Source of the DNA: Theobroma cacao
Lineage: Eukaryota; Streptophyta; Magnoliopsida; Malvales; Malvaceae
Assembly: GCF_000208745.1 (NCBI RefSeq)
Contig: NC_030853.1
Span: 15,699,517 to 15,763,516 of the forward strand
Direction of reading: 5' to 3'
Length of the DNA: 64,000 nucleotides
Shown here one piece after another: positions 35,336-46,708 of the stretch. The notes beneath the pieces were generated by a model. That model did not search any database. It saw only the letters and a list, made by a program, of their open reading frames with translations, and was not told where the DNA came from. Both the position numbers and the translations under genes were made by a program. Numbering within the stretch: position 1 is the stretch's first letter; every line of letters starts with the position of its first letter.

Positions 35336-37330
35336 CGACCCAAAAACCACAAAAACTACCAAATTCCATTTAACAAAATCAACAGCTTCAAACACACCAT
35401 ATTTCATTTAACAACATAATCAACAAATATGCCTACTTGAGGAGGGATGCTCGAAATGCTCAAAGATATTTCTTCGTGTATAAAAAACCACTCTAAAATA
35501 CTCGAAACACTCAAAGGGTTTTCTTCCTGGTGAGGAATGCTCTAGAGATGAAAGGCCTATCGAGGAAAGCTAAGAAATTACAATTGTAAAAAACTTGACC
35601 TAAATTTATGGATCAGTTTAAGGCGTGGACCCAAACATTTAGGTCAGTTTCATTAAGGGCAATTTTATCCAAAATTAATTTATCTTGGCTAAAAATAGTT
35701 AAAATTATAAGAAGGGATATTTCAAAGACACCTTATGTATGAAGGCTATTTTTGAAAAAAAATCCTAAAAGTAAGTATTCTCAAAGTTCTTGCTTAATTA
35801 ACAAAAATATTTCAAGCAATTGATTGAATAAAGACTCCCATGGCTTGCGTCCAAGACCATGAAGAAGAAAAATAAACAAAAAAAGTCTTGGCAATAGAGG
35901 GTGAAGATAATCTCGAAAGAATTGATAATTATTATTTAGAATGAACATGTCCTTGCAAACATTATCAAATCATCTCTCCAAACACCTCTAACCCAAACCA
36001 CTTGAATAAAAGCCACTCAAGAACTTGAATCCAGAAGGAAATGAAAGTTTCAATCTTTCATCAATCTTATCATGTTATACCAAAGGTTGATTATCTTTGT
36101 CTAAGCAATGATCATTGTTATAACTGATTGATTTTTTTCTTTTGTGTTTTTTTGAAAATCAATCAAATCAAATACTCTTATAAAGGATTAGAATTTGGTA
36201 ATTTTTTTAAGTGTCAAAGTTATGCTAAAGCTTTAAATATGCCAAGGCCACTCAAATTCTTTCAATTGGATACCAAATGCAAACTTTTCAACCCATTGTC
36301 TAAAGTTACCCCTCACCCATATTCGAGAGGCAAAATGACTAAAAGAACAAGATTACCAATACCTCCAAGACCCTTGGTTGCAAAACATCTTTTGTTTCTA
36401 TCTCACTTGGAAAAAGTAACATGAGCAATCCGTTCTAAGCAAAATTGAGTAATGATAAGAGATTTTGAAGTCATTGTTGCTCAAAGTTGTTACATAAGCC
36501 TTCATTTGAATGGTTGATTAAGGAGGGACATTCTCGATAGATCTTTCATTTGAAAATTTTAATTCAAACTTAAGTTGCTAAGACATGAAATAACAAAAAA
36601 AAAAAACAAATAGAGTGAGAAAAGGAATTAGGAAAAAGAAGAAAAAAAATGAAAGAATGGTGAGGAAAAGTTAATTGTGACATGATGCACAAGGGATACT
36701 CAAATGATGCTAAAAAAAAAAATCAACCTTCGCTCACAAAATTCTTCTTTTTTAGGGATTGCTTTTTAATGAATTAACTATACTTGATATGAGAAATGGT
36801 CATGTTTGATTTTCCTTTCACAAATGAGAAATTATCCGCTTGTTACCCCTTTGAGCCTATTTTATTTTTTTCAAATGCATCTTAAGCAAGGATCACCTCC
36901 CATATTGGAGGCACATATGTAGGACAATCTTTTCTAAAAGCATGGATGATAGAAGTTCCATTTCGAAGAAAAAGGAAACATTGGGGCAAATGTGAAATGA
37001 CTTGAGTTCAAAAAAATTTTTAAAACTTAATTCATCAAAATGAAGATTGCAAAAAAAAAAAAGAGCATAGAAATGAAATATCTCAAAAGCATAGAAAAAA
37101 CATGCTTTGAAAAAAGACAAATATCTCAAAAGAGTCCTTTACATGACAAGAAGTGATCCTTGATTTGATCACCCTTAAGTAAATGTTTTAGCCTTTTTTA
37201 TCCATTCGTTCAAAATCATTAACCTTAACCTACATTACGTGCTTGAAAAAATCCAACAAATTTCCAAGACACAAGACAATTGAAGAGAAGAGCTCAATGT
37301 TTTTTCCTTAAAGGGAATGAATTATTCATA
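35336..37330. other. No intact gene; probable MULE end near 35600-35770, then AT-rich DNA
   Basis: 35600-35770 holds words such as AGGGATATTTCAAAGACACC and GAAGGCTATTTTTGAAAAAAA, a composition often seen at ends of Mutator-like elements. No matching inverted copy was found to the left of the transposase, so this is tentative. 35800-37330 is AT-rich with A runs (36595, 37052). The frame at 36128-36424 (98 codons) has no motif. The part nearest the integrase may be decayed gypsy interior. Confidence 0.35.
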
Positions 37331-38435
37331 GTATCATTTGCGGGATGTCCATTAAAGTGTGTTTCTCTTGCTAATGTAAATCCCTTATTGAAAAAAGTTC
37401 AGGTCGAAAGTAGTGGGGAACATGATGATAAAAGGAAGCTTTATTAGAAGTTGTTGGATCTTGGATATTATTGGCTTTCCATCGAAGCGGATACGGTGAA
37501 TTGTGCAAGGAAATGCCATGAATGTCAAGTCCATGGAAACGTCATACATGCTTTAGTAGTAGTATTGCATAATGTCATCACCCCTTAGCCTTTCCACACT
37601 TAGGTGTTCGACTTAGTTGGGCCTATCAGTCCCCTTTTTATAGGACATACATGGATACTTGCATTAATGGAGTGCTTCACCAAATGGGTAGAGGCTATTA
37701 CCTTAAAGAATGCAACTGGACTGGTCATGGCCAGCTTCATTAAAGAGAACATCATGTGTAGATTTGGAATACCTAGGCTTATCTTATTAGATAATGGCAC
37801 TCCATCTATGGACTTTAGCACAAAAGAACTCTTTGCCCTTTATGATGTCAACCATGTGAAGTCAACCTTTATTGTCCTAAAGGAAATGGTCAAGTCGAAG
37901 CCACCAACAAGACTCTGCTTAAGGTGCTGAGTAGAATGGTACATGATAACCCTAAGGTATGGCATAATGCTATTTTAGTGGCATTATAGGTGTACAAGAC
38001 TTCCAAGTGAGGACTTACCAACACTACTCATTTTTCTTTAGTTTACGAAACAAAAGCTATTTTGCCAGAAGAAATCCTAATTCCATCAACAACTTGATAC
38101 TGAAATGGACAATGATGCTTTATTAATGATGGAATTGGAAACATTGGAAGAAATGAGGGATTAAGTTAAGAAGACCTTTTCCATGTGTAAGAAAAGGTTA
38201 AACAGAGCGTATGACAAGCTAGTAAGAAAAAGAAGTTTTGAAGAAGGTAATTTAGTACCCCATGCAGTAGAGTGTATTAGAAAAGGAACATTCACATTAA
38301 GTTTAGTCCAAAATGGGAAAGACCATACATTGCTCATGAGGTGAATGAGAACAGATATTACAAGCTAATTAATCTAAAGACCAATGTTGTTACAGCACTA
38401 GTCAATTTTCAATACATTAAGAAGTATCATGTATG
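37331..38435 (+). pseudogene. Ty3/gypsy integrase, decayed
   Basis: Plus-strand frames show the zinc-binding end (GEHDDKRKLY, then YYWLSIEADTV and CARKCHECQVHG, about 37415-37530). The core follows with FDLVGPISPL holding the first Asp (37604 on), ECFTKWVEAITLKNATG, FGIPRLILLDNGTPS holding the second Asp, and, after a frame change, a GNGQVEATNKTLLK block holding the Glu (about 37875). The tail continues with KKRLNRAYDKLVRKRSFEEGN to about 38435. This is the Athila/Tat-like pattern. Stops and frameshifts are frequent. No RT or protease of the same element was found nearby. Confidence 0.85.
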
Positions 38436-38999
38436 AGAACATTATCCATTATTTGTCTTTTTTTATGAATGACTTCTCAGAGTTAACTTTTGCTTAATTG
38501 TCTTGTGATATTTTAAAGTAAATACATTTTCAACCGTAACTTTATCACTTTCATTTTGGTTATCTTATGATATTTTAAAGTAAATGCATTTTTAGCCAAA
38601 ACTTTATTGCTTCCATTTTTGTTATATTACTTATATTAAATCAGAGGCTGTAGCTATATTGCTATCCTTTGGCCATGGTTGCTCATTCAATAAGCCATAG
38701 CTTTAAATGCTCATATAAAAGATGTGTTATTCCACTTCACATCAGTTTGAGAATCATTCTCCATAATGTGAAGTTGAGAATACCTTTTTTAACTGCACAC
38801 AATAATACATGTGAAACATACATGTGTATGCAAAAAGTGAAATATAGAACAAAATATTGTATCAAAAAGCTAATCTTAGTTTTACATGGGAGAGAATATA
38901 ACCATGAAAAAAGTAACTAAATGTTTATTATGGAAAATAAGTCTATAATGTCAGAAAAAGAAGAACAAGAACAAGTTATTTAAGTATGAAGTTCAAAGG
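38436..38999. other. No recognisable gene
   Basis: AT-rich DNA after the integrase relic, with a near-duplicate pair of words around TTGTCTTGTGATATTTTAAAGTAAAT (38498 and 38561). An 83-codon frame at 38669 shows no motif. Confidence 0.4.
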
Positions 39000-39420
39000 T
39001 GTTGAGGATCCATTATTCTTAAAATCATAAAAGTTGTATAATCTTCTTTACAACTCTATCTTCCAATCTCTCAGTGAAGCCATCTGTGAGTCAATCTCTT
39101 TTATCTCAGACTCCATGCCAGGTTTGTCAACAATGTATTTGTTGGCCTTGACTATACAAGAATCAAGACTTTTAATTTGACAACCAAATTAGGAGATGTT
39201 TTCCATGTGACTCATCATCTACTTCAAATCCTTAGAAGAAATGTTAACTCATGGGGAAGAAGCAATCTCTAAGGCACAGTCCAAGACATCCATAATAGCT
39301 CTATTCAAGAATCTATTATTAAAAGGCTAAAATTCACCTTCTACTTTAGATACACTTCAAAAGCTCTTAGTGTTGCAGTAAGACTGGAATGCCATAAAAG
39401 TATTTTAAAGGAGTGTCAGA
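39000..39420 (-). pseudogene. Coding-like segment, probably the 3' part of the PMD pseudogene
   Basis: On minus the frame reads coherently with few stops: NNRFLNRAIMDVLDCALEIA, then SLDSCIVKANKYIVDKPG and EIKEIDSQMASLRDWKIEL. The heptad-like spacing suggests a coiled coil. I do not recognise the family from this part alone. It lies downstream, in the same sense, of the repeat-coding stretch at 39510-39900 and of the PMD region beyond Cop-2, so the C-terminal end of that protein is the best guess. Confidence 0.35.
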
Positions 39421-39509
39421 AGTATTATCTCTACGTTCTATCATTAAAAAAGGGTGACACATAATGAATAGTAAGAAGAGGTGTAAATATACTTAAATAA
39501 ACAATATTT

Positions 39510-39900
39510 GAGTTATTTAGAATACCTCTAAGAGAAAAAGAAGCATTGCGAGTAATATTCGAAACACTCCTAGAAGGAAAAGAAGGATTGCGAGTAGTAT
39601 TCAAAACACCCCTTAAAGAAAAAGAATTACGAAGAGAATTCAGAACACCCTTAAGAGAAGAAGAAACATTACGAGGGTATTCAAAACACTTTGAGGAGAA
39701 TAAGAAGAAACATTGCAAGTAGTATTCGAAAAGCTCCTAAGAGAAGAAAAAACCTTACGAGTAATATTTGGAACACCTTCAGGAGAAGAAGAAGCATTAC
39801 GAGTTGTATTTGGAACACCTCTAGGTGAAGAAACATTACGAGAAGTATTTGGAACACCTCTAGGAGAAAAAACATTACAACACATCATTGCTATTGATGG
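39510..39900. repeat. 39-45-bp minisatellite, about 8-9 units
   Basis: Units read near ATTACGAGTAGTATTTGGAACACC followed by an AGGAGAAGAAGAA part, with the purine tail varying in length. On minus it is open in several frames and gives 13-15-residue repeats such as RGVPNTTRNVSSP. The unit length stays near a multiple of three in many copies, which would fit a former coding repeat. Confidence 0.8.
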
Positions 39901-39934
39901 AAGAAACATGCAATTGCATTTTAAGGTTAAGTAA

Positions 39935-40297
39935 TGCTGGGTGAAGGCTGATCATGCATAAAATACTTATGGAAATGCCGTAAAAAATAAAAATGAATAA
40001 AATTGCACTTTATCCTCCTAGGATTTTCTCCATGTCGAATTAAATACAAAAGTAAATTAATAAATAAAATATATGATCAGATCATATCACCTAAATAACT
40101 AAGGTTGATGAGTTCTTTGTTAAACCACTAAAACAGCCTTCAAAAAGCTCAACTACCTCAGCCTAGTTGTTGTAAACCAAAGTTGTCTTAGGAATCCTTG
40201 TGCAGCCTCTGATGGTAAACCACACCAATAAATCAGAAAATCCTTCTCTAAGAATTGAGAATGCTATGCCTTAATAATGTACTAGCAAAGATGAGTT
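39935..40297 (-). other. Probable middle part of the PMD pseudogene, next to the Cop-2 insertion
   Basis: On minus there is an open stretch with aromatic residues (LVWFTIRGCTRIPK, ELFEGCFSGLTKN), in the sense of the PMD region at 55160-53930. No motif is decisive. Confidence 0.25.
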
Positions 40298-40302
40298 TCA
40301 TA
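40298..40302. repeat. Target-site duplication of Cop-2, left copy (TCATA)
   Basis: TCATA directly precedes the LTR start TGTTGGCTC and is repeated at 53708-53712. Confidence 0.95.
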
Positions 40303-40557
40303 TGTTGGCTCAATTAGTTTTTGATGATAATAAAATATTCCGATTTCATTTGTGTCTAACATTTCTACCTAAGTGTGTAGGATAAAAAGTCATATGGAAA
40401 TAATAAATCAACTTTCAAATGGGTATATAAAAAATCATGAAAATGAAGATAAATGATTGATCAACAAAAAGTAAGGTCTTTAGTTAAATAATGAAGAATG
40501 TTGGTTGACTAAAATTTAAATTGGAGAAATGGCGGGCTGAAGAATATTAAGAAATAG

Positions 40558-40755
40558 AACCAACTTAGTCGACCAAGATGAGAGTTAGTCGACTAAGAAG
40601 CTACTGCCAAAATCTGGACTTCAAGACAGAACCAACTTAGTTGACCAAGAAATGAGTTAGTCGACTAAATGCTCTCTGTTAGAATCTGCGACCAGAAGAC
40701 ATAACTAACTTAGTCGACCAAGAAGAAAGTTAGTCGACTAAGAGCTCTCTGTTTG
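40558..40755 (+). promoter_or_regulatory. Triplicated palindromic module in the Cop-2 LTR U3
   Basis: Three tandem units of about 72 bp start with AACTTAGTCGACCAAG (or one base different) and contain TTAGTCGACTAAG about 16 bp further on. The 12-base palindrome TTAGTCGACTAA includes GTCGAC, and units with TTGACC/TTGACT match the WRKY W-box core. The module is upstream of the TATA box, where enhancer repeats of other plant copia elements sit. The binding factor is inference. Confidence 0.6.
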
Positions 40756-40861
40756 TAATTTGAACCAGAGCACTGAAAGACAGATTAACGGTTAGAACCT
40801 ACTCTCAACTGTTTCCAACGGCCATTAACTGCCAAATTGCCATCAGAATTGTTTCTTCAAG

Positions 40862-40869
40862 TATAAAAG
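40862..40869 (+). promoter_or_regulatory. TATA box of the Cop-2 5' LTR
   Basis: TATAAAAG after CTTCAAG, about 110 bp after the triplicated module. Conserved in all four Cop LTRs. Confidence 0.75.
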
Positions 40870-41483
40870 GGTCTTCCAATGGTTAAAAAATTAGTTTTTT
40901 GAGGTTTTGGAAGAGATTTGAGTCATTAAGAGCTGAAAAACCAGAAAATCTTGTCTGCACCTTTCTGCACTTAAACGCCTATCCTTTGTATTTGTATTCT
41001 GCACTCAACCTTGTACAATTTAGATCAACCTGTGATCATAGGTACTTTCTTTTACTTCTCTTCTTGTATTCTTAGAGTGAGGAAGTCACTCTAAGTGGTT
41101 GTTTCAAGTTAGGTTTGCTTGAATGTGTTAAAGTTCTAACTTAGCATTGAAAAGTTAGGTGTTGGGTTATAGTTGAGCTTGGAAAAAACTAGTGTAAAAG
41201 GTTTTGGCTAAGCCTAGTAAAAGCCATTGTAAAACTTGGTGAAAGCTTGTGAATTTCACCGTTTCTGGTGGACTGAGTTGAAAAATCCTTGGTTGGATAA
41301 TCAAGGTAGTGGATGTAGGTCTTGGACCTAACTACTCTAAATTCTACTGTCTTGTTTACTCTATTTTTATTTTGTTTTCTTTCTCTCATTTATCTTGCAT
41401 TTGTCTACACTTAGAGACAATTTTTGAAAGAGCCAAATTGTGTTATTCACCCTCCTCTAGCACATTTACTTGGAATCAACAAG

Positions 41484-41495
41484 TGGTATTAGTGC
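41484..41495 (+). promoter_or_regulatory. Cop-2 primer-binding site, mutated
   Basis: TGGTATTAGTGC two bases after the LTR, against the functional TGGTATCAGAGC. The two changes would weaken pairing with initiator tRNA-Met. Confidence 0.9.
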
Positions 41496-41603
41496 TAGTT
41501 ACCTGTTCTTAAGGTCTAACACCCTTTGGAAGGATCCAAATGGCTATCCAAAAATCTATAGTTGTTGAGGGACAATCAACAAACAAACCACCTCTGTTTG
41601 ATG

Positions 41604-41608
41604 GCTCT
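41604..41608. repeat. Target-site duplication of the solo Tek LTR, left copy (GCTCT)
   Basis: GCTCT before TGTCATGACC, repeated at 44645-44649. Confidence 0.95.
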
Positions 41609-44600
41609 TGTCATGACCTAGAACTCCCATCGAGCCCGTGACAACCGCCTCGATGTCTCAATAGACATTCATTACCTAAAATGTCAACTGAAACCCCGTA
41701 AGCCTTTAATATCAGTTTTCTCGCTTTCCTTGTGAGTATTAGTTACTAAAATCATGTTTTAAAGTGATATGAACCAATTTCAATTCAAAAACAGTTAAAA
41801 AGAAGTTTCAACTACACAGGGGTATTTTGGTAATTTTTCTCAAAAATTTCAAAACCAACTAAAAATGTAGTATGCGAGTGGAAAACACATATTTCATAAT
41901 CAAAGATAAGTTTAGATGTCTAAAACATTCATTTAAAGTGAAACTATAACTATGTGAATATAATAAAAATATTTAATAAAATATTCTATTTTCTTATAAA
42001 ACAATATTTATAGAGTTATCGGTAAATAATTTTTGTAGCGTAAAAGCTAAATAAATTCATACATACTGTAATACAGATAACCAAAGCATAAGATTTAATT
42101 TACAGTGACACATGGGCCCACGAACGACCAAAAGTATNTTAATTTACAGTGACACATGGGCCCACGAATGACCAAAAGTATCAAAAGCGGTAAACCTACA
42201 GTTTTGGAGGATGCAAATCCAACTGTAGCCCTCAATGAAATGAGCTATCTACAGACTATCCTGAGCCTGAAATTGGTGAAAATGAGGGTGGTAAGATTAT
42301 ATAATCCTAGTGAGTAAACAAATACCATCTAAAATATCTAAAGCTGAGTAAATGGAGACAGATTAAAATAGATCATCATACTATAATTCATCACCTTTCA
42401 ACTCATTTCAACCAAATAAAATCAATTCATATATATCGAGTAATCAACATGGCTTATGAATTTCTTAAAAGCTTTGGCTCTTGCCAAAATCATTCTCATA
42501 CTCGGTTGTCAGGGATACCTTGACCTAGGGCTATCCCAACCGAGTCCGCCCAGGCTGTTAAAAAGTCATGTACGCATAAATCATGTTTTTATTTTTAAAA
42601 CATAGACATTCCTTGGAGTTGGCTGAGTTCACCCTCACGTGGTGGTTTAGCATGAAGTGAACTCTAAAATTGTACCTCGAGAGTTACCTTACACGCCTCT
42701 CCGACCGAGGTAAGAATATAACGGGGTTACCATGCCCCTTTAATAGGCTGGTCCACGGAACCTGCCCACTGCAGCAAGCTAAACCCACCAATTCAATAAA
42801 ATCTCAACCGCATGACATGACAATTATATCACAATCCAGCCTTTCAAGGCTAAATACACAGTTCATATATTTCAACACAAATACCAATTCAGCCATTCAT
42901 GCAAATATTGTCATAAGCCATTCGATTCAAACCATGAATTTACAACACATGAAAACAGTCTCCAATTACTCTATTTTCAAACCATCATTCAATTTCAAGT
43001 CAATGTTATAAAATCATTTCATTAAATCACATTTTAATTACAAAACACAAAGATTTACCATTTAACTCATTTTTCTATCAAATCTCAAGAACGATTAAAA
43101 ACCACTTTAGATAATTAAGATGATAGTAAGGTTACTCACTGTAATGGGAATCGAATTTCGAGTACTTTGATTCTTGATCCTCGGGTACTATCTCTTTACT
43201 TTTGCCATAATGCTCACCACCTAGACATAATGCACAATAAGCCATTTACTACATTTGTGCTAAATTATTATAAAACCAATTCAGGCTTTATACTAATGCA
43301 TGAAATGGGATGTAAATTGTTCGGATTATCGTCTAAACACGATGTTCTACACAAATTCAATTGTGTACCTAAATAAAATAGTATTGGCCTAATTCGATCT
43401 ATCACTCAATTAATTGGCCAATATGTCCAATTCAACTCCAATAATTCCATTTTTCTTCCAATTCTCCAAACCATCAAACACAAGTCAAATAGCATAAAAT
43501 TTAGCAAAATCATCTTCACATTTTCTCTTGGGAATTTCGGCCATGGTGCGTGCATCAATACTATGATTTTTCCTACTTGATTTTCTCACCGTAATTTATC
43601 ATTTCCTAACCAATTCACTTGAAATAAAATCAAATCCACCATCCACACTGTACATGGAAAATTCGGCCAATAATGGGTGATGGGAGGAAGTGAATTTTTC
43701 TTATTGGTTTTTCATGCTACACATCACTAACTAACTAAAAACACTAAAATACATTGAAATCTAACCAAATCAAGCATCAAAACCTCCTTCTAAGTGTTTT
43801 GCTAGCAAGGGATTCATCATGATTTCATGTGATTCAACCATGAAAAATAAGAAAAAAATGCTTAAGAAAGAGATATCTCAAGCTTAATTGAAAAAATCTT
43901 ACATTTTTTCACTTGTTTCCCTGAATTTTCACACTTTTTCCTTGAATTTTTTTTACCTAGGGTTTTGTTCTCCCTTTTTCTTGCTTTTCCTTGGTGAGGC
44001 CGACCATAATGAAGAGAAATGGGCTGGTTTTGTGCTAATTTATAAGGAAAATAATAAAGAAATAAAAGCTTCACACTTGTCACCTTACCATTGGTCCATT
44101 TTTAAATTTTTAACTATTAAGCTTTCTTTCTCCACCACATAAAATCCTTCAATTATCCATGATAATAATGGGTGAAATTCATGTGCTGGACAAGTGTTGG
44201 GTGGTGTAAAATTATAATTTTGCCCTTAGGTGGCAAAATGACTATTTTGCCCTTATGCTCGAAAAAACACCGAAATTAAAATTCTTCACTTCTCAAACTC
44301 AAATTATACTCCAAATGATCAATCTTAGTCAAAAATTTCATCCAGCACTCACATCTTAACCTCGGGTGGCAAAATGACCATTTTACCCCTAAATCATGAA
44401 AATTCCAATTTGACTCTAAATGGGTCCTTGAACTCCGAATCATCATTTTAAGTCATTCTAGGGTTTTAAAATTCTCAATTTCATCTTAAAATCTCTATTT
44501 GGACTAGTTCAAGGCTTAATTCAACTTAATTGTACCATTTGGTACATTACCGTCCTTTAACGATTTTCGAGGTACCCAAGTAAGCAAACATGCATTCTTA

Positions 44601-44644
44601 TGTAAGAATGGCATAATAAACATATTGTAGAGCTGGGCTTGACA
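41609..44644 (-). mobile_element. Solo LTR of the Tek family
   Basis: About 3036 bp, TG...CA, aligning with both Tek-1 LTRs and flanked by the 5-bp duplication GCTCT with no internal region. This is the product expected from recombination between the two LTRs of an earlier full element. The stretch from about 43500 to 44080 differs most from Tek-1. A single N with a duplicated flank lies at 42138. Open frames such as 42670-43011 are LTR shadows also seen in Tek-1. Confidence 0.93.
42138..42138. other. Single unknown base (N) joining a duplicated ~47-bp segment
   Basis: The words TTAATTTACAGTGACACATGGGCCCACGAA..GACCAAAAGTAT occur directly before and directly after the N. The other Tek LTRs have them once. 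An assembly join with unresolved overlap is the simplest reading. Confidence 0.85.
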
Positions 44645-44649
44645 GCTCT
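44645..44649. repeat. Target-site duplication of the solo Tek LTR, right copy (GCTCT)
   Basis: Identical to 41604-41608; gag resumes here. Confidence 0.95.
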
Positions 44650-46285
44650 AACTATCCTTATTGGAGCACTAGAATGTCAATTTACATTAGAGCTGTAGAT
44701 TATGAAATGTGGGACGTCATAACTGATGGACCCTTTATTCCCTCAACTTTGAATGTTGTAACCAATGAATTGATGCCTAAGCCAAGGTCTGAATGGACCG
44801 AGGCTAAAACTAAGAAAGTCCAAACAAATTTTAAGGCCATCAATACATTGCATTGTGCCTTGACCCCCATTGAATTCAACAAAGTCTCAAGCTGTTCAAC
44901 AACCAAACAAGTGTGGGATAAACTTAGAATAATCCATGAAGGGACTTCTCAAGTCAAGGAGTCTAAAATAGCCTATTGACATATAATTATGAAATGTTCA
45001 AAATGGAGCCTGGTGAAGACATCACCAGCATGCTAGATAAATTCACAAATATTACAAATAAATTGAGTCAACTAGGCAAATCAATACCCGAGCATGAAAT
45101 AGTTAAAAGACTTCTTAGAAGCCTATCAAAAAATTGGAAGCCTAAAGTAACTGCAATCCGATAGGCCAAAGACCTAAATGTCATTATCTTAGGTGAGATT
45201 TATGGTTTTCTCTTTACTAATGAGCTGGAGCTTAAAGAGGAAGAAGAAGAAGATAGGAGGGAAGCAAATAAAAAGAAAAAGAGCATTGCACTTAAAGCCA
45301 TCATCCTTGAAGAAGAGCTGGGAGAGCTGTCATGTGATGATGATGAAGAGTTAGCTCTGGTTGCAAGAAAATTCAAAAAGCTTATGGGCAGAAGAAACTA
45401 GAGACTAGCTAGAAGCGGGTTTAGAAAAGATCAAGGTTCTTCATGGAGAATCAGAAACAAAAGTTACTCAAACAAAAAGGAGGAGCTGATCTGCTACGAG
45501 TGCAAGAAACCTGGCCACTTCAAGTCCGTAAGTCTATTGCTGAAAGATGAGACTCCAAAGAAAAACAAGAAATCTAATAAAGCAATGGTGGCAACTGCAT
45601 GGTCAGACAGTGACACATCAAGCTCTGAAGCTGAAGATGAAAAATTTGATGAAAAAGCAAACCTCTGTCTGATGGCACAAGATGATGAAACCAAGGTATC
45701 CTCATCCCTCTATGATATTTCGATTGATGATTTGCAAGATGAGTATGATAGCCTTTATGATGAATTTGAAAAACTTTTTTCAAAATACAAAAGCTTAAAG
45801 AAAAGGGCTACATTTCTTGAAAATGATTTGAAAAAGATGAGACAAGAGTTCAAGTCTGTTTTTGAGCAAAGAAATTTTCTGTAAACTGAGTTAGAACACT
45901 CAAAAATAGATTTTGAAGTTTTAAAACTAGAGCTGGATAATAAATCTGAAGCTTTGCAAAAATTACTTGATGAAAACACAGCTCTCAAATGTTTAAAAAT
46001 TGAAACTCTAAAAAAAATGCATACCACAAGAAGAATTCTGCTTTTGCATCACTTAAATGTTATAGTTGTGGAAAACATGGACGTTTATCATATGATTGTT
46101 TTAAGAAAAGTAATCTTCATAAAGTTAGAAAAATTTAGGTTCCAAAAGGATCCTATATTGCAACTAACACTCAAGGACCCATCAAAGTATGGGTACCTAT
46201 AAAGAAAAACTGAAAATTTGTTTTGTAGGTTGAGCTGCACTTAAAGGAGACATGTTCAAGAGCTCAACTCAAGAAAAAGTAGCCT

Positions 46286-46680
46286 TGGTACATGGACAGT
46301 GGCTACTCACGACACATTATAGGAGATGAAATGTTATTTACTTAGCTGGACAAAAGAAAGAGAGGTATCGTGTCCTTTGGTGATGATTCAAAAGGTAGAA
46401 TTTATGGTATAGGAACGGTTGGTAAAAACTCCTAAACTCAAATCAGTCATGTGTTATTGGTAAAAGGATTGAAACATAATTTATTGAGCATTAGTCAATT
46501 ATGTGACAAAGGATTTAAAGTATGTTTTGATTCAAATAAGTGTGCAGTAATAAACATAGGTACAAATAATGTGTCATTTATGGAAAAGAGATTGAAGAAT
46601 ATGTATGTTGTTTTTCTTGAGGATCTTCAAATAAATAGTGAAATATGTCTTGTTGCAAATGCTGAAAATGATAGCTAGTT
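46286..46680 (+). pseudogene. Cop-2 protease and start of the gag-pre-integrase region
   Basis: From 46286 the frame reads WYMDSGYS with the catalytic D-S-G. It continues through a stop or two to HVLLVKGLKHNLLSISQLCDKGFKV (46451 on) and the pre-integrase segment. The SWLWH block of Cop-1 is lost here to a stop at the S-x-L position, near 46676. Confidence 0.88.
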
Positions 46681-46708
46681 ATGACATAGGAGATTAAGAC
46701 ATGTAAGC

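Larger units (their letters stand above)
40303..41481 (+). repeat. Cop-2 5' LTR
   Basis: 1179 bp, TGTTGGCTC...CAACA, partner of 52532-53707. Contains the triplicated palindromic module (40558-40755), a TATA box and a CT-rich downstream part. Confidence 0.95.
41540..46230 (+). pseudogene. Cop-2 gag, split by a solo LTR
   Basis: Starts at the ATG at 41540 (MAIQKSIVVEGQS). It is cut after the PPLFDGS block at 41608 by the solo LTR and resumes at 44645. 44674-44979 and 44976-45164 carry the UBN2 domain (KQVWDKLRIIHEG, PGEDITSMLDKFTN, LRSLSKNW). The acidic linker follows. The first CCHC knuckle near 45495 has lost its last Cys. 45537-45884 is the acidic and coiled-coil-like part. The second knuckle near 46055 is degenerate (an Arg in place of His). 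There are several stops and frame changes. Confidence 0.92.

Noticed and set aside
44700..44906. Minus frame of 68 codons opposite Cop-2 gag
   Set aside because: Shadow of the conserved gag reading on plus.
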